A DNA stretch of 64,000 nucleotides. Source: Candidatus Aminicenantota bacterium (GTDB taxonomy: Bacteria > Acidobacteriota > Aminicenantia > Aminicenantales > Aminicenantaceae). Made by a program: the position numbers and the translations under genes. Shown here piece after piece: positions 9,577-18,404 of this stretch (within the stretch, counting starts at the first letter, position 1; every line of letters begins with the position of its first letter). Under the pieces are notes generated by a model. That model was not told the DNA's origin, made no database searches, and saw only the letters and a program-made list of their open reading frames with translations. The DNA is taken from assembly GCA_011049545.1 (NCBI GenBank), contig DRHQ01000056.1, positions 1-64,000 on the forward strand, written 5' to 3'.

Positions 9577-11010
9577 ATGAATGAAAAAGTAGTCAACCTC
9601 GTCACCGCTTCCGGGGCAACCTTCATAGGACTGGTTTTTCTTACCTGGTGGCTCCTCTATAATCCGGTCAGGGATTTCGTGGAAAGCGTTCCGGGCATGG
9701 ACAACCGACCTCCGGGATTCAAAAGCCGGAGCGAAGCAGTGGATATTGGTGCCTATTTCGCCAGTTTTGACGGGATTCCTTCCGGGATTCAGGGAAGCTG
9801 GCCGAGGTTCAGGGGAGCCGATTTCGACAATATCAGCAAGGAAAAAATCAGACTTACCAGCAGTTGGGGCGATGCAGGACCGGACATTCTCTGGTCCATC
9901 GACCTGGGGGAAGGCCATGCCGCTCCAGTTGTTTCCAATGGAAGGGTTTATATCCTGGATTATGACGAAGATGAGAGGGCGGATGTTTTACGATGTTTTT
10001 CTTTCGACGATGGAACGGAGATTTGGAGACGGGGCTACGAACTGCGTGTGAAAAGGAATCACGGGATGTCACGGACTGTTCCTGCTGTGACAGATAAATA
10101 TGTTGTGACTATCGGACCGAAATGCCACGTCATGTGTGTGGATGCCGTTTCCGGTGATTTCAGGTGGGGAATCGATCTTGAAAGGGAATACGGAGCTGAG
10201 GTGCCTTTGTGGTACACCGGTCAATGCCCTCTTATAGACGATTCTTTGGCGGTTATTGCGGTTGGAGGAAGGTCGTTGATCATTGCCGTCGATTGCGAGA
10301 CCGGCGAGGTTGTCTGGGAAGTGCCTAATCCCAATGACTGGAAAATGTCACATTCGTCTATCATGCCGTTCTTTATCCAGGGGAAGAAGATGTATGTTTA
10401 CTGTGCGCTAGGGGGAATTATAGGGATTTCAGCTGAGAAAGAGACAGCTGGCGAGATATTATTTGAAACCAATTTGTGGGATCGAACTGTCATTGCTCCT
10501 TCTCCAATCCATATAGGTGATGGAAGAATCTTCGTTACGGCTGGATATGGCGCCGGAAGCATGATGTTGAAACTAAACTTTGAAGATGGTTCTTTTTCGG
10601 CAGAATCTCTTCAAGAATTAAAGCCCGGAGAGGGGATAGCATCGGAGCAGCAGACTCCGGTTTTTTATAAAGGTCATCTATTCTCTCTTTTACCTAAAGA
10701 CGCTGGACCTCTTCGCAATCAATTTGTCTGCTACCATCCGGATGACTGTAGCCAGATTCTCTGGTCCAGCGGGAAGACGAATCGCTTTGGTTTAGGACCA
10801 TATATCGTTGCTGACGATAAATTCTTTATTCTAAGCGACGATGGAATTTTAACAATACTGAAGGTAAGTACCAGAGAATATGTTCAACTTGCCCGGGCAA
10901 AGGTTCTGGATGGAGTCGACGCCTGGGGGCCACTCGCTTTAGTAAGCGGCAGGCTGCTTGCCCGGGATTCGCGCCGGTTGGTCTGCATCGACTTAAGGGC
11001 CGGTTTTTAG
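9577..11010 (+). CDS. PQQ-like beta-propeller protein, membrane-anchored N-terminus
   Basis: N-terminal TM; SWPRFRGADFDNIS; blades DGTEIWRR, ETGEVVWEVP. Confidence 0.85.
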   Translation: MNEKVVNLVTASGATFIGLVFLTWWLLYNPVRDFVESVPGMDNRPPGFKSRSEAVDIGAYFASFDGIPSGIQGSWPRFRGADFDNISKEKIRLTSSWGDAGPDILWSIDLGEGHAAPVVSNGRVYILDYDEDERADVLRCFSFDDGTEIWRRGYELRVKRNHGMSRTVPAVTDKYVVTIGPKCHVMCVDAVSGDFRWGIDLEREYGAEVPLWYTGQCPLIDDSLAVIAVGGRSLIIAVDCETGEVVWEVPNPNDWKMSHSSIMPFFIQGKKMYVYCALGGIIGISAEKETAGEILFETNLWDRTVIAPSPIHIGDGRIFVTAGYGAGSMMLKLNFEDGSFSAESLQELKPGEGIASEQQTPVFYKGHLFSLLPKDAGPLRNQFVCYHPDDCSQILWSSGKTNRFGLGPYIVADDKFFILSDDGILTILKVSTREYVQLARAKVLDGVDAWGPLALVSGRLLARDSRRLVCIDLRAGF

Positions 11011-11025
11011 TCTGGAGGCTATGAT

Positions 11026-12015
11026 ATGCTTTCTTTTAAACAGAAAAAAAAGCGCTTGTTAACCATCGCAGTCATCGCTGTCTCGGTGGCCGGGATTCTC
11101 TACTTTGGCTATAAGGCCATCCGCGATAATTCAGCACGGAGTCAAGGGAATCCTTTCGAATACGATATTGAGGACTTTAAAAAAAGTGGTGCTGCTCTGG
11201 TTCACTACACAGAGGTCGGTCAAATACACATTGAGTTGAGGTTTGTCTCCGGAGTTTCGGTCGGCCCGGATGACAGAATTTACGTGTCTGGGGATGATTC
11301 CCTGCTCATTTTCAATGGAGACGGAATCCTTCATTCCACAATATCCATGGTTGGACCAGCATACTGTCTTTTTGTGGATAAGAACCACGATTTGTATCTG
11401 GGAATGGATGATCATGTTGAAGTTTATGATCGGAGGGGAGCCAAGAAATCCAGCTGGGAGTCATTGGGAGAGGAGGCCATAATCACTTCGATCGCTGTTT
11501 CAGAAAATAACGTCTTTGTGGCAGATGCGGGGAATCACATTGTCTGGAAATTAGATAAATCCGGAAACCGGCTGAAAAGAATCGGTGAGAAAGACGAAGC
11601 CAGGGATATCCCCGGATTCATAATCCCCAGCCCCTTTTTCGATGTGGCTCTGGACCCGGATGGGTTTCTTTGGGTCGCCAACACCGGGCGCCATTCGCTT
11701 GAAAATTATACAAAGGATGGAGACTTCAGAACGTCCTGGGGCGAGTTTTCCATGGAGATCGAAGGGTTTAGTGGATGCTGTAACCCGTCACACTTTGCCA
11801 TTCTAGAGGACGGCTCCTTCGTGACCAGTGAAAAGGGCCTGGCCAGAGTTAAAGTCTACAACCGGATTGGGGAGCTTGTTTCTGTTGTCGCCCTGCCGGA
11901 TCAATTCATCGAAGGTACGGTCGGCCTGGATCTGGCCGTGGATTCGTCACAGAGGATCTATGTCCTGGATCCGAGGCAAAAATTAGTACGGATATTCGAG
12001 AAAAAACAACTTTGA
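11026..12015 (+). CDS. NHL-repeat / 6-bladed beta-propeller protein, N-terminal TM
   Basis: VSVGPDDRIYVSGDDSLLIFNGDG, VSENNVFVADAGNHIVWKLDKSG, DPDGFLWVANTGRHSLENYTKDG. Confidence 0.82.
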   Translation: MLSFKQKKKRLLTIAVIAVSVAGILYFGYKAIRDNSARSQGNPFEYDIEDFKKSGAALVHYTEVGQIHIELRFVSGVSVGPDDRIYVSGDDSLLIFNGDGILHSTISMVGPAYCLFVDKNHDLYLGMDDHVEVYDRRGAKKSSWESLGEEAIITSIAVSENNVFVADAGNHIVWKLDKSGNRLKRIGEKDEARDIPGFIIPSPFFDVALDPDGFLWVANTGRHSLENYTKDGDFRTSWGEFSMEIEGFSGCCNPSHFAILEDGSFVTSEKGLARVKVYNRIGELVSVVALPDQFIEGTVGLDLAVDSSQRIYVLDPRQKLVRIFEKKQL

Positions 12016-12029
12016 GCCGGGAGAACACC

Positions 12030-12299
12030 ATGATGAAAGATTTTCAGAAGACAAAAAACAGACGTGAGTTTTTAAGGGATGGATTGCGGGCTGTCTTGTT
12101 CGGCGGTCTCGCCTTTACTGGCTTGTTCCTGGGATGGAAAGGACATTCTCTCTCGGGAATAGAACCATCCTGTCTGGTTCGTTTGCCCTGTCAGGGTTGT
12201 TCGAAACTTCCTGACTGCCAAGTGCCCAGAGCCATTGATACAAGGCAGAAGCCACATGATCCCCGAATTCAGTCTTTAAAAACGAAGAGAAAAGACTGA
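12030..12299 (+). CDS. Small Tat-type signal protein with compact Cys motif (C-x5-C-x2-C-x5-C)
   Basis: KNRREFLRDGLRAVLFGGLAFTGLFLGW resembles a twin-arginine signal; then CLVRLPCQGCSKLPDC. ATG at 12030 in the same frame as ORF 12012. Confidence 0.6.
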   Translation: MMKDFQKTKNRREFLRDGLRAVLFGGLAFTGLFLGWKGHSLSGIEPSCLVRLPCQGCSKLPDCQVPRAIDTRQKPHDPRIQSLKTKRKD

Positions 12300-12300
12300 G

Positions 12301-12888
12301 ATGATAGATAAAACATCAAAAAAACCGCTAAAGCGACGGGATTTCATCCGGAAAAGTCTCCATGCTGTGGCAGGTCTCACAATCGGAGGATTGGCTGGAA
12401 TATTGTTCAGCAAGTCTTCTTCCGAAGAGATGGTCTGGCAGCTTGATCCCAATATCTGTATTCAGTGTGAAAAATGTTCGGTTAATTGTGTTTTACCTCA
12501 CTCCGCTGTGAAATGTGTCCATTCCTATTCGGTGTGCGGTTATTGTGACCTTTGCAGCGGGTATCTCCAGCCTGGTACCAAAGTGAGAGATACAGGGGCG
12601 GAAAGCCAGCTCTGTCCATCCGGTGCGCTTAAGCGGACGTACGTTGAAGATCCCTATTTTGAATACACGATCGATGAGAAATTGTGCGTCGGATGCGGCA
12701 AATGTGTGAAGGGTTGTAATTCTTTCGGAAACGGTTCTTTATATTTACAGACACGACATGATCGCTGTCTGAACTGCAATCAATGCTCCATTGCCAGAAG
12801 GTGCCCTTCCCAGGCCTGGAATCGCGTGCCTGCCAGCCGGTCCTATATTCTCAAGGGTGATGAGAAGAAAAAGTTTTTGAAAAGCTAA
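12301..12888 (+). CDS. Tat-exported multi-[4Fe-4S] ferredoxin (NapG/DMSO-reductase-B-like)
   Basis: LKRRDFIRKSLHAVAG Tat signal; Cys clusters CIQCEKCSVNC, CGYCDLC, CVGCGKCVKGC, CLNCNQCS. Confidence 0.85.
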   Translation: MIDKTSKKPLKRRDFIRKSLHAVAGLTIGGLAGILFSKSSSEEMVWQLDPNICIQCEKCSVNCVLPHSAVKCVHSYSVCGYCDLCSGYLQPGTKVRDTGAESQLCPSGALKRTYVEDPYFEYTIDEKLCVGCGKCVKGCNSFGNGSLYLQTRHDRCLNCNQCSIARRCPSQAWNRVPASRSYILKGDEKKKFLKS

Positions 12889-12969
12889 AAATTTTAGAGA
12901 GGCAATCCATGATAGAGTCTGAAAAAAGAGCCCCAAAGAAAAGGATATTCTGACTGAAAGGTCATTTGA

Positions 12970-14322
12970 ATGAGATATAAGTCGAGACGATCAAAGCTAT
13001 TCATCGTTGCTTTGTTGTTTCTTTTCCCTCTGCTAGGACTGTCCCAGGTCCCGGAACGCGTCCCAAAGCCCGATTTTGAAACAGATTATATCCGGCCCGA
13101 TTTTCTCACCCCCACACCTCGAGCCACTGCTTTGGAATACATAGATATAGGAGTCCTCATCGTGGCTCTTTTTCTGGCCACTTATTTCGCTCACAAACAA
13201 AGATCGCGGCAGAACATCTTCCTGTTGATGGTGTTTTCTCTCGCCTATTTCGGGTTTTACAGAAAGGGATGCATTTGTCCGATCGGTGCCATACAGAACG
13301 TAACCTATGCGTTGTTCAACCCGGCCTACGCCATTCCTGTATTCGTCATTGTATTCTTTGTTCTTCCCCTTGTGTTGGCCTTGTTCTACGGTCGCACTTT
13401 CTGTGCCGCCGTATGTCCTCTCGGGGCGATTCAAGATGCCGTGGTCCTCAAGCCCACCAACGTACCAGGAGGGCTGGCTGCCGTCTTGAGTGTTCTTCCT
13501 TACCTTTATTTGGGACTGGCAGTCCTGCTGGCAGCAACCGGTGCAGGATTTATTATCTGTCAGTATGATCCATTCATCGGTTTCTTCCGTTTTGGCGCGG
13601 ATTTTAATATGGTAATTTTTGGCCTGTCCATGCTCTTGCTGGGAACGGTTGTCGCCCGTCCATACTGCCGGTTTCTTTGTCCTTACGGCGTGCTGCTGAA
13701 CTGGATGTCCCGTCTGTCAAAGAGGCATGTCGGGATTACACCAGATGAATGCAATAATTGCCGGTTGTGTGAAGAATCCTGTCCGTTTGGAGCGATAAAG
13801 AAACCTGACGAAGCGGCACCGCCGGCAAACAGAGAAGCTGAGGTCAAAAAACTTGCATTCATAATCGTTCTGCTTCCTATCGTTGTGTTTGGCAGCGGCT
13901 GGATCGGATCTCGATTAGAAATCCCGCTGTCCCGCCTGCATGCGAACGTCTCTTTGGCCGAAGAGATTCTGCTGGAGAATTCAGGCCAGAGAACAGAGCT
14001 GACAGATGAAACAAAAGCGTTTAGAGCTTCGGGAAAGCCGACTGAAGAATTATTTGCGGAAGCAAGCGCCATTCAGCGTCAGTTTAAGGTTGGAGGATGG
14101 ATTTTAGGGGGATTTATAGGATTGATCCTCTGTCTAAAGCTTATCAACCTTTTTATGCGGAGGAGACAATCGGAATATTACGTAGATAAAGGAACGTGTC
14201 TCAGCTGCGGGCGATGTTTTTCTTACTGCCCGTACGAACAGGTTCGGTTAGGAATCATAACTCCCAAAGAAGCAGAAAAAATGGGATCCAAAGAAGTGAA
14301 AATAAAACAGTTCAGGGCGTAA
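12970..14322 (+). CDS. Polytopic 4Fe-4S membrane protein (NapH/NosR-C-terminal-like)
   Basis: GCICPIGAIQN, CAAVCPLGAIQD, RPYCRFLCPYGVLLNW, CNNCRLCEESCPFGAI and C-terminal CLSCGRCFSYCPYEQ, with several TMs. Confidence 0.85.
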   Translation: MRYKSRRSKLFIVALLFLFPLLGLSQVPERVPKPDFETDYIRPDFLTPTPRATALEYIDIGVLIVALFLATYFAHKQRSRQNIFLLMVFSLAYFGFYRKGCICPIGAIQNVTYALFNPAYAIPVFVIVFFVLPLVLALFYGRTFCAAVCPLGAIQDAVVLKPTNVPGGLAAVLSVLPYLYLGLAVLLAATGAGFIICQYDPFIGFFRFGADFNMVIFGLSMLLLGTVVARPYCRFLCPYGVLLNWMSRLSKRHVGITPDECNNCRLCEESCPFGAIKKPDEAAPPANREAEVKKLAFIIVLLPIVVFGSGWIGSRLEIPLSRLHANVSLAEEILLENSGQRTELTDETKAFRASGKPTEELFAEASAIQRQFKVGGWILGGFIGLILCLKLINLFMRRRQSEYYVDKGTCLSCGRCFSYCPYEQVRLGIITPKEAEKMGSKEVKIKQFRA

Positions 14323-14326
14323 GATA

Positions 14327-16042
14327 ATGGCTAAACAGGCTGAAGATAATAGAAGAAAAAACAGGGCGAAACTGTGGTACAACATAGCCAAGAGGATTGC
14401 CATTGTTGCCGCCGTGCTGGCAGGGATACTCAGTGTCTTGATGATCGTCAATTACTTGCAGACTAAATCTGTCGATCCGATGAACAGCAAGGCCATCGCT
14501 CAGTTAATGACACAACTCCAGGAAAATCCAAGCGATACGGCTTTAAAGGAACAAATCCGGGCGCTTGATCTACTGGCCAGAAAAGCTTATTTCATTTATC
14601 AATGGCAGATAAGGACAGGAAGTTATCTGCTCTTTGCGTTTGTGCTTATTCTTCTGCTGGCTTTGAAATACATGAGTTCTCTGCAGCCCCGGTTACCCGA
14701 CTTGAGCAAAAGCCCTGAGCCGGATGAAGCCCGGGAAAACAAGTTCATCTCTCGAAAGTACATCCTCTTTGGTGGACTGGGATTGTTTATCCTGGCCTTT
14801 ATTCTCGGTATTATCTCCCAGACTGATTTGAAAAACATAGGTATCGTCAAAACTAAAGGAGGTCAGGGAGCCGCTGTTTTTCCCAGTATCGAAGAGATAA
14901 GGAATAACTGGCCCGGGTTCCGTGGTCCGGAAGGAATCGGAGTGGCCTATCACACAGATGTGCCCCCGGAATGGGATGGCCCTTCGGGTCAGAACATTCT
15001 TTGGAAAACACCAATTCCTCATCCCGGCTATAATTCACCCATCATTTGGGCAAAAAGAATCTTTCTTTCAGGAGCCGATAGAAGAACACAGATTGTCTAT
15101 TGTGTTGATGCCGATTCAGGGGAAATTCTGTGGCAAAAGGAACTCAATGACATTCCCGGATCCCCTGAGCGGCGGCCCAACGTTACAGAGGATACAGGTT
15201 ATGCCGCCCCTACGATGACGACCGACGGGCAGAGGATTTTTGTTCTGTTTGCGACCGGCGATATCGCCTGTCTCGATTTTGAAGGAAATCGGATTTGGGC
15301 AAAAAACCTGGGAATGCCTGATAATCATTACGGGCATGGGTCGTCGTTGATTACATATCGAGATCTAGTGATTATTCAGTTCGATCAGAACACGGGGGGG
15401 CGTCTTCTTGCCTTGAAAACCCTCACCGGAGACCTGGCGTACGACCAGCCCCGGGATGTAGAGATTTCGTGGGCTTCGCCTATACTGGTGAATACGGGAA
15501 GCCGGACAGAGCTCATTCTCAATTCCAACCCGTTCGTGATGTCTCACGATCCACAAACTGGACAGGAGTTATGGCGAGTGAGATGCATGCAAGGGGAAAT
15601 CGGCCCTTCTCCAGCTTATGCGGCGGGGATGGTCTACGTGGTTAACGACTATGCCCGTCTGGCCGCTATAAGACTTGGGGAGACTCCGGATGTAGTCTGG
15701 GAATACATCGATGACCTCTCGGAGGTATCCAGTCCTCTGGCTACAAATGATTTGGTCATCATGGCTGCCAGTTACGGGGCGGTGACATGTTTTGATAAAA
15801 AGACCGGAGAGAGATTATGGATTCAGGATTTTAGTGAGGGATTCTATTCGTCTCCGGTCTTAGTCGGTGATTCTGTTTATCTAATGGATGTGTCAGGCGT
15901 CATCTATGTCTTTAAGGCAGAGAGAGAATTCAGACTTATAAGCCAGCACGAATTAGGTGAAAGGGCAGTAACCATCCCCGCTTTCATGCACAACCGGATC
16001 TACATCCGTGGAGAGAAGAATTTGTTTTGCATCGGAGATTAA
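14327..16042 (+). CDS. PQQ-like beta-propeller protein with N-terminal TM region
   Basis: Two N-terminal TMs; NWPGFRGPEGIGVAYHTDVPPEWDGPSGQNILWKTPIP; propeller blades. Confidence 0.87.
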   Translation: MAKQAEDNRRKNRAKLWYNIAKRIAIVAAVLAGILSVLMIVNYLQTKSVDPMNSKAIAQLMTQLQENPSDTALKEQIRALDLLARKAYFIYQWQIRTGSYLLFAFVLILLLALKYMSSLQPRLPDLSKSPEPDEARENKFISRKYILFGGLGLFILAFILGIISQTDLKNIGIVKTKGGQGAAVFPSIEEIRNNWPGFRGPEGIGVAYHTDVPPEWDGPSGQNILWKTPIPHPGYNSPIIWAKRIFLSGADRRTQIVYCVDADSGEILWQKELNDIPGSPERRPNVTEDTGYAAPTMTTDGQRIFVLFATGDIACLDFEGNRIWAKNLGMPDNHYGHGSSLITYRDLVIIQFDQNTGGRLLALKTLTGDLAYDQPRDVEISWASPILVNTGSRTELILNSNPFVMSHDPQTGQELWRVRCMQGEIGPSPAYAAGMVYVVNDYARLAAIRLGETPDVVWEYIDDLSEVSSPLATNDLVIMAASYGAVTCFDKKTGERLWIQDFSEGFYSSPVLVGDSVYLMDVSGVIYVFKAEREFRLISQHELGERAVTIPAFMHNRIYIRGEKNLFCIGD

Positions 16043-16049
16043 AACGGCT

Positions 16050-18404
16050 ATGAAACCGGAGACAGAAAGCATCAACTCTTTTATCGATCGGATTGTCGAT
16101 GAAATCGGCACTAAAGCCGGCGACGTTATCCCCATTCTGCATGCTATTCAAAGGGAATATAACTATCTTCCAGAATCGGCCCTGCGGAGGGTCTGCGATA
16201 TCACGGATATATCGCCCGCTGCCATTACAGGCGTATCGACCTTCTACTCCCAATTCCGGCACACTCCGATGGGGCAGCACATCATCCGCGTCTGTGTCGG
16301 TACGGCCTGTCATGTCAAGGGCTCCGAATTGGTGCATGATGCCTTCTGCCGCGAACTGCATATCGGGGAAGGCCAGGATACTGATCCGGAAGGTCTATTC
16401 ACTGTTCAAAAGATTGCTTGCCTTGGCTGCTGTACTATTGCTCCGGTTGTTCAGATCGATGATGTGACTTACGGGCATGTGAAAATAGAAGGTGTTGCCA
16501 ATATTCTCCAGGATTTTTCCCATCACGAGAGCCGGAAAATAGTTGAATCCCGGGATCGCAAAATAAAAACTGAGGATGCCGGAGAGATCAAGATCGGGCT
16601 GGGTTCCTGCTGTGTAGCCAGCGGGAGCAGCCGGGTGCAGCAGGCTCTGGAAATGTGCCTGGAGGAAACCGGCGTCCGTACTCAGGTGAAAAGGGTTGGG
16701 TGTGTGGGGATGTGTCACCGGACACCGCTCTTAGAAGTGAGTGTGCCGGACAAAGACCCGGTTCTTTATGACAGCGTCCAGCCCGAAGATGTGAGAAGCA
16801 TTATCCTCAAACACTACAGACCTAAGGCTTTCGGCCAGCGGATCAAAAACGCGGCCTTCAGTCTTATTGAAAAAATCATCGATGATCCGCATTCTGGCAT
16901 GTTCACGCGTCATCCTCTTCATATGCGTGATCCGAGTATCCAGGCTTTTATGGGTAGACAGAAACATATTGCTACTGAGCATTCTGGTCAAATCGATCCC
17001 ATCGACCTTCAAGAATATTGTTCCAAAGGTGGTTTTGAAGCCTTAGAACGCAGTCTTTCGGAGTTCTCTCCTGATGATGTCATCGATCAAGTCAAATCCA
17101 GCGGGCTGAGGGGGAGAGGAGGAGCAGGGTTTCCCACCGGACAGAAATGGCAAATAACGCAGCAAGCAAAAGATAATACGAAATTTATCATTATGAATGG
17201 CGATGAAGGAGATCCCGGGGCTTTTATGGACCGGATGATTCTGGAATCCTATCCGTTCCGGGTCATCGAAGGTATGATCATCGCTGCCTATGCCGTTGGC
17301 GCTCATGATGGATATTTTTACATTCGCGCTGAATATCCGTTAGCTGTCCAGCGGATCAAGGCGGCCCTCGAGCAGTGCCGGGAGGAAGGATTTTTAGGAG
17401 ATGATATTTTAGGAAGTGGATTTTCGTTGCAGTTAAACATTTTGGAAGGAGCCGGCGCGTTTGTTTGTGGAGAGGAAACAGCGCTTATCGCTTCAATCGA
17501 GGGAAGGCGCGGCAATCCGAGCTTCCGTCCCCCTTATCCTGCTCAAAAGGGGCTGTGGGATCATCCGACGTTGGTGAGCAATTGTGAGACATTTGCCATA
17601 GTGCCCTGGATCATCCGCAACGGGGCTGATGCATTTGCTGAGTTAGGGACGAAAGAGAGTAAGGGGACTAAAGTCTTTTCCCTGGCCGGGAAAGTTGCCC
17701 GCGGAGGACTTATTGAAGTCCCGATGGGAATCACGATTCAAGAGATTGTCAAAGACATCGGCGGCGGCATCGAAAATGGGAGACAATTCAAAGCCGTTCA
17801 GATTGGCGGGCCGTCGGGCGGCTGCATACCGGCCGAACTGGCGCATACCAGAGTCGATTACGAAGACCTCACCAAGGTAGGAGCAATGATGGGCTCCGGC
17901 GGTTTACTGGTGATGGATGATTCAGACTGCATGGTGGATATCTCCCGGTATTTTCTATCTTTTACACAAAACCAGTCCTGCGGGAAATGTACGTTTTGCC
18001 GCATAGGTACACGCCACATGCTCCGTATTCTCGAGGACCTGTGTGCCGGTAAAGGGAAAGAGGAAGATCTTGTAAAGCTGGAGGAGATCGCCCATAAAAC
18101 AAAACAGGGCAGTCTTTGCGGACTGGGGAAAACAGCCCCGAATCCTGTATTGACGACCCTGACTTATTTTAGAAAAGAGTATGAAGCTCATTTGAGAGGA
18201 ACATGTCCGGCAAAGAGGTGTAAAGCTCTCATCACCTACACGATCGATGATACGTGTATCGGCTGTACAGTCTGCGCCCAGAAATGTCCGGTAGGCGCGA
18301 TTGCAGTCACGCCTTATCAAAGACACATGATCGAGCAAACAGAATGCACGAAATGCGGGACCTGTAAACAGGTGTGTCCGACGGAGTCGGTGAACATCAC
18401 ATGA
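16050..18404 (+). CDS. NuoE-NuoF fusion (HydC/HydB or HndA/HndC-like NADH-binding Fe-S flavoprotein)
   Basis: NuoE part (CVGTACHVKGSELV, ACLGCCTIAPVVQID), a second thioredoxin-like 2Fe-2S region (GSCCVASGSS, VGCVGMCHRTPL), NuoF (RGRGGAGFPTGQKW, NGDEGDPGAFMDR, GAFVCGEETALIASIEG, SCGKCTFCRIGT) and two C-terminal 4Fe-4S motifs. ATG at 16050. Confidence 0.92.
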   Translation: MKPETESINSFIDRIVDEIGTKAGDVIPILHAIQREYNYLPESALRRVCDITDISPAAITGVSTFYSQFRHTPMGQHIIRVCVGTACHVKGSELVHDAFCRELHIGEGQDTDPEGLFTVQKIACLGCCTIAPVVQIDDVTYGHVKIEGVANILQDFSHHESRKIVESRDRKIKTEDAGEIKIGLGSCCVASGSSRVQQALEMCLEETGVRTQVKRVGCVGMCHRTPLLEVSVPDKDPVLYDSVQPEDVRSIILKHYRPKAFGQRIKNAAFSLIEKIIDDPHSGMFTRHPLHMRDPSIQAFMGRQKHIATEHSGQIDPIDLQEYCSKGGFEALERSLSEFSPDDVIDQVKSSGLRGRGGAGFPTGQKWQITQQAKDNTKFIIMNGDEGDPGAFMDRMILESYPFRVIEGMIIAAYAVGAHDGYFYIRAEYPLAVQRIKAALEQCREEGFLGDDILGSGFSLQLNILEGAGAFVCGEETALIASIEGRRGNPSFRPPYPAQKGLWDHPTLVSNCETFAIVPWIIRNGADAFAELGTKESKGTKVFSLAGKVARGGLIEVPMGITIQEIVKDIGGGIENGRQFKAVQIGGPSGGCIPAELAHTRVDYEDLTKVGAMMGSGGLLVMDDSDCMVDISRYFLSFTQNQSCGKCTFCRIGTRHMLRILEDLCAGKGKEEDLVKLEEIAHKTKQGSLCGLGKTAPNPVLTTLTYFRKEYEAHLRGTCPAKRCKALITYTIDDTCIGCTVCAQKCPVGAIAVTPYQRHMIEQTECTKCGTCKQVCPTESVNIT

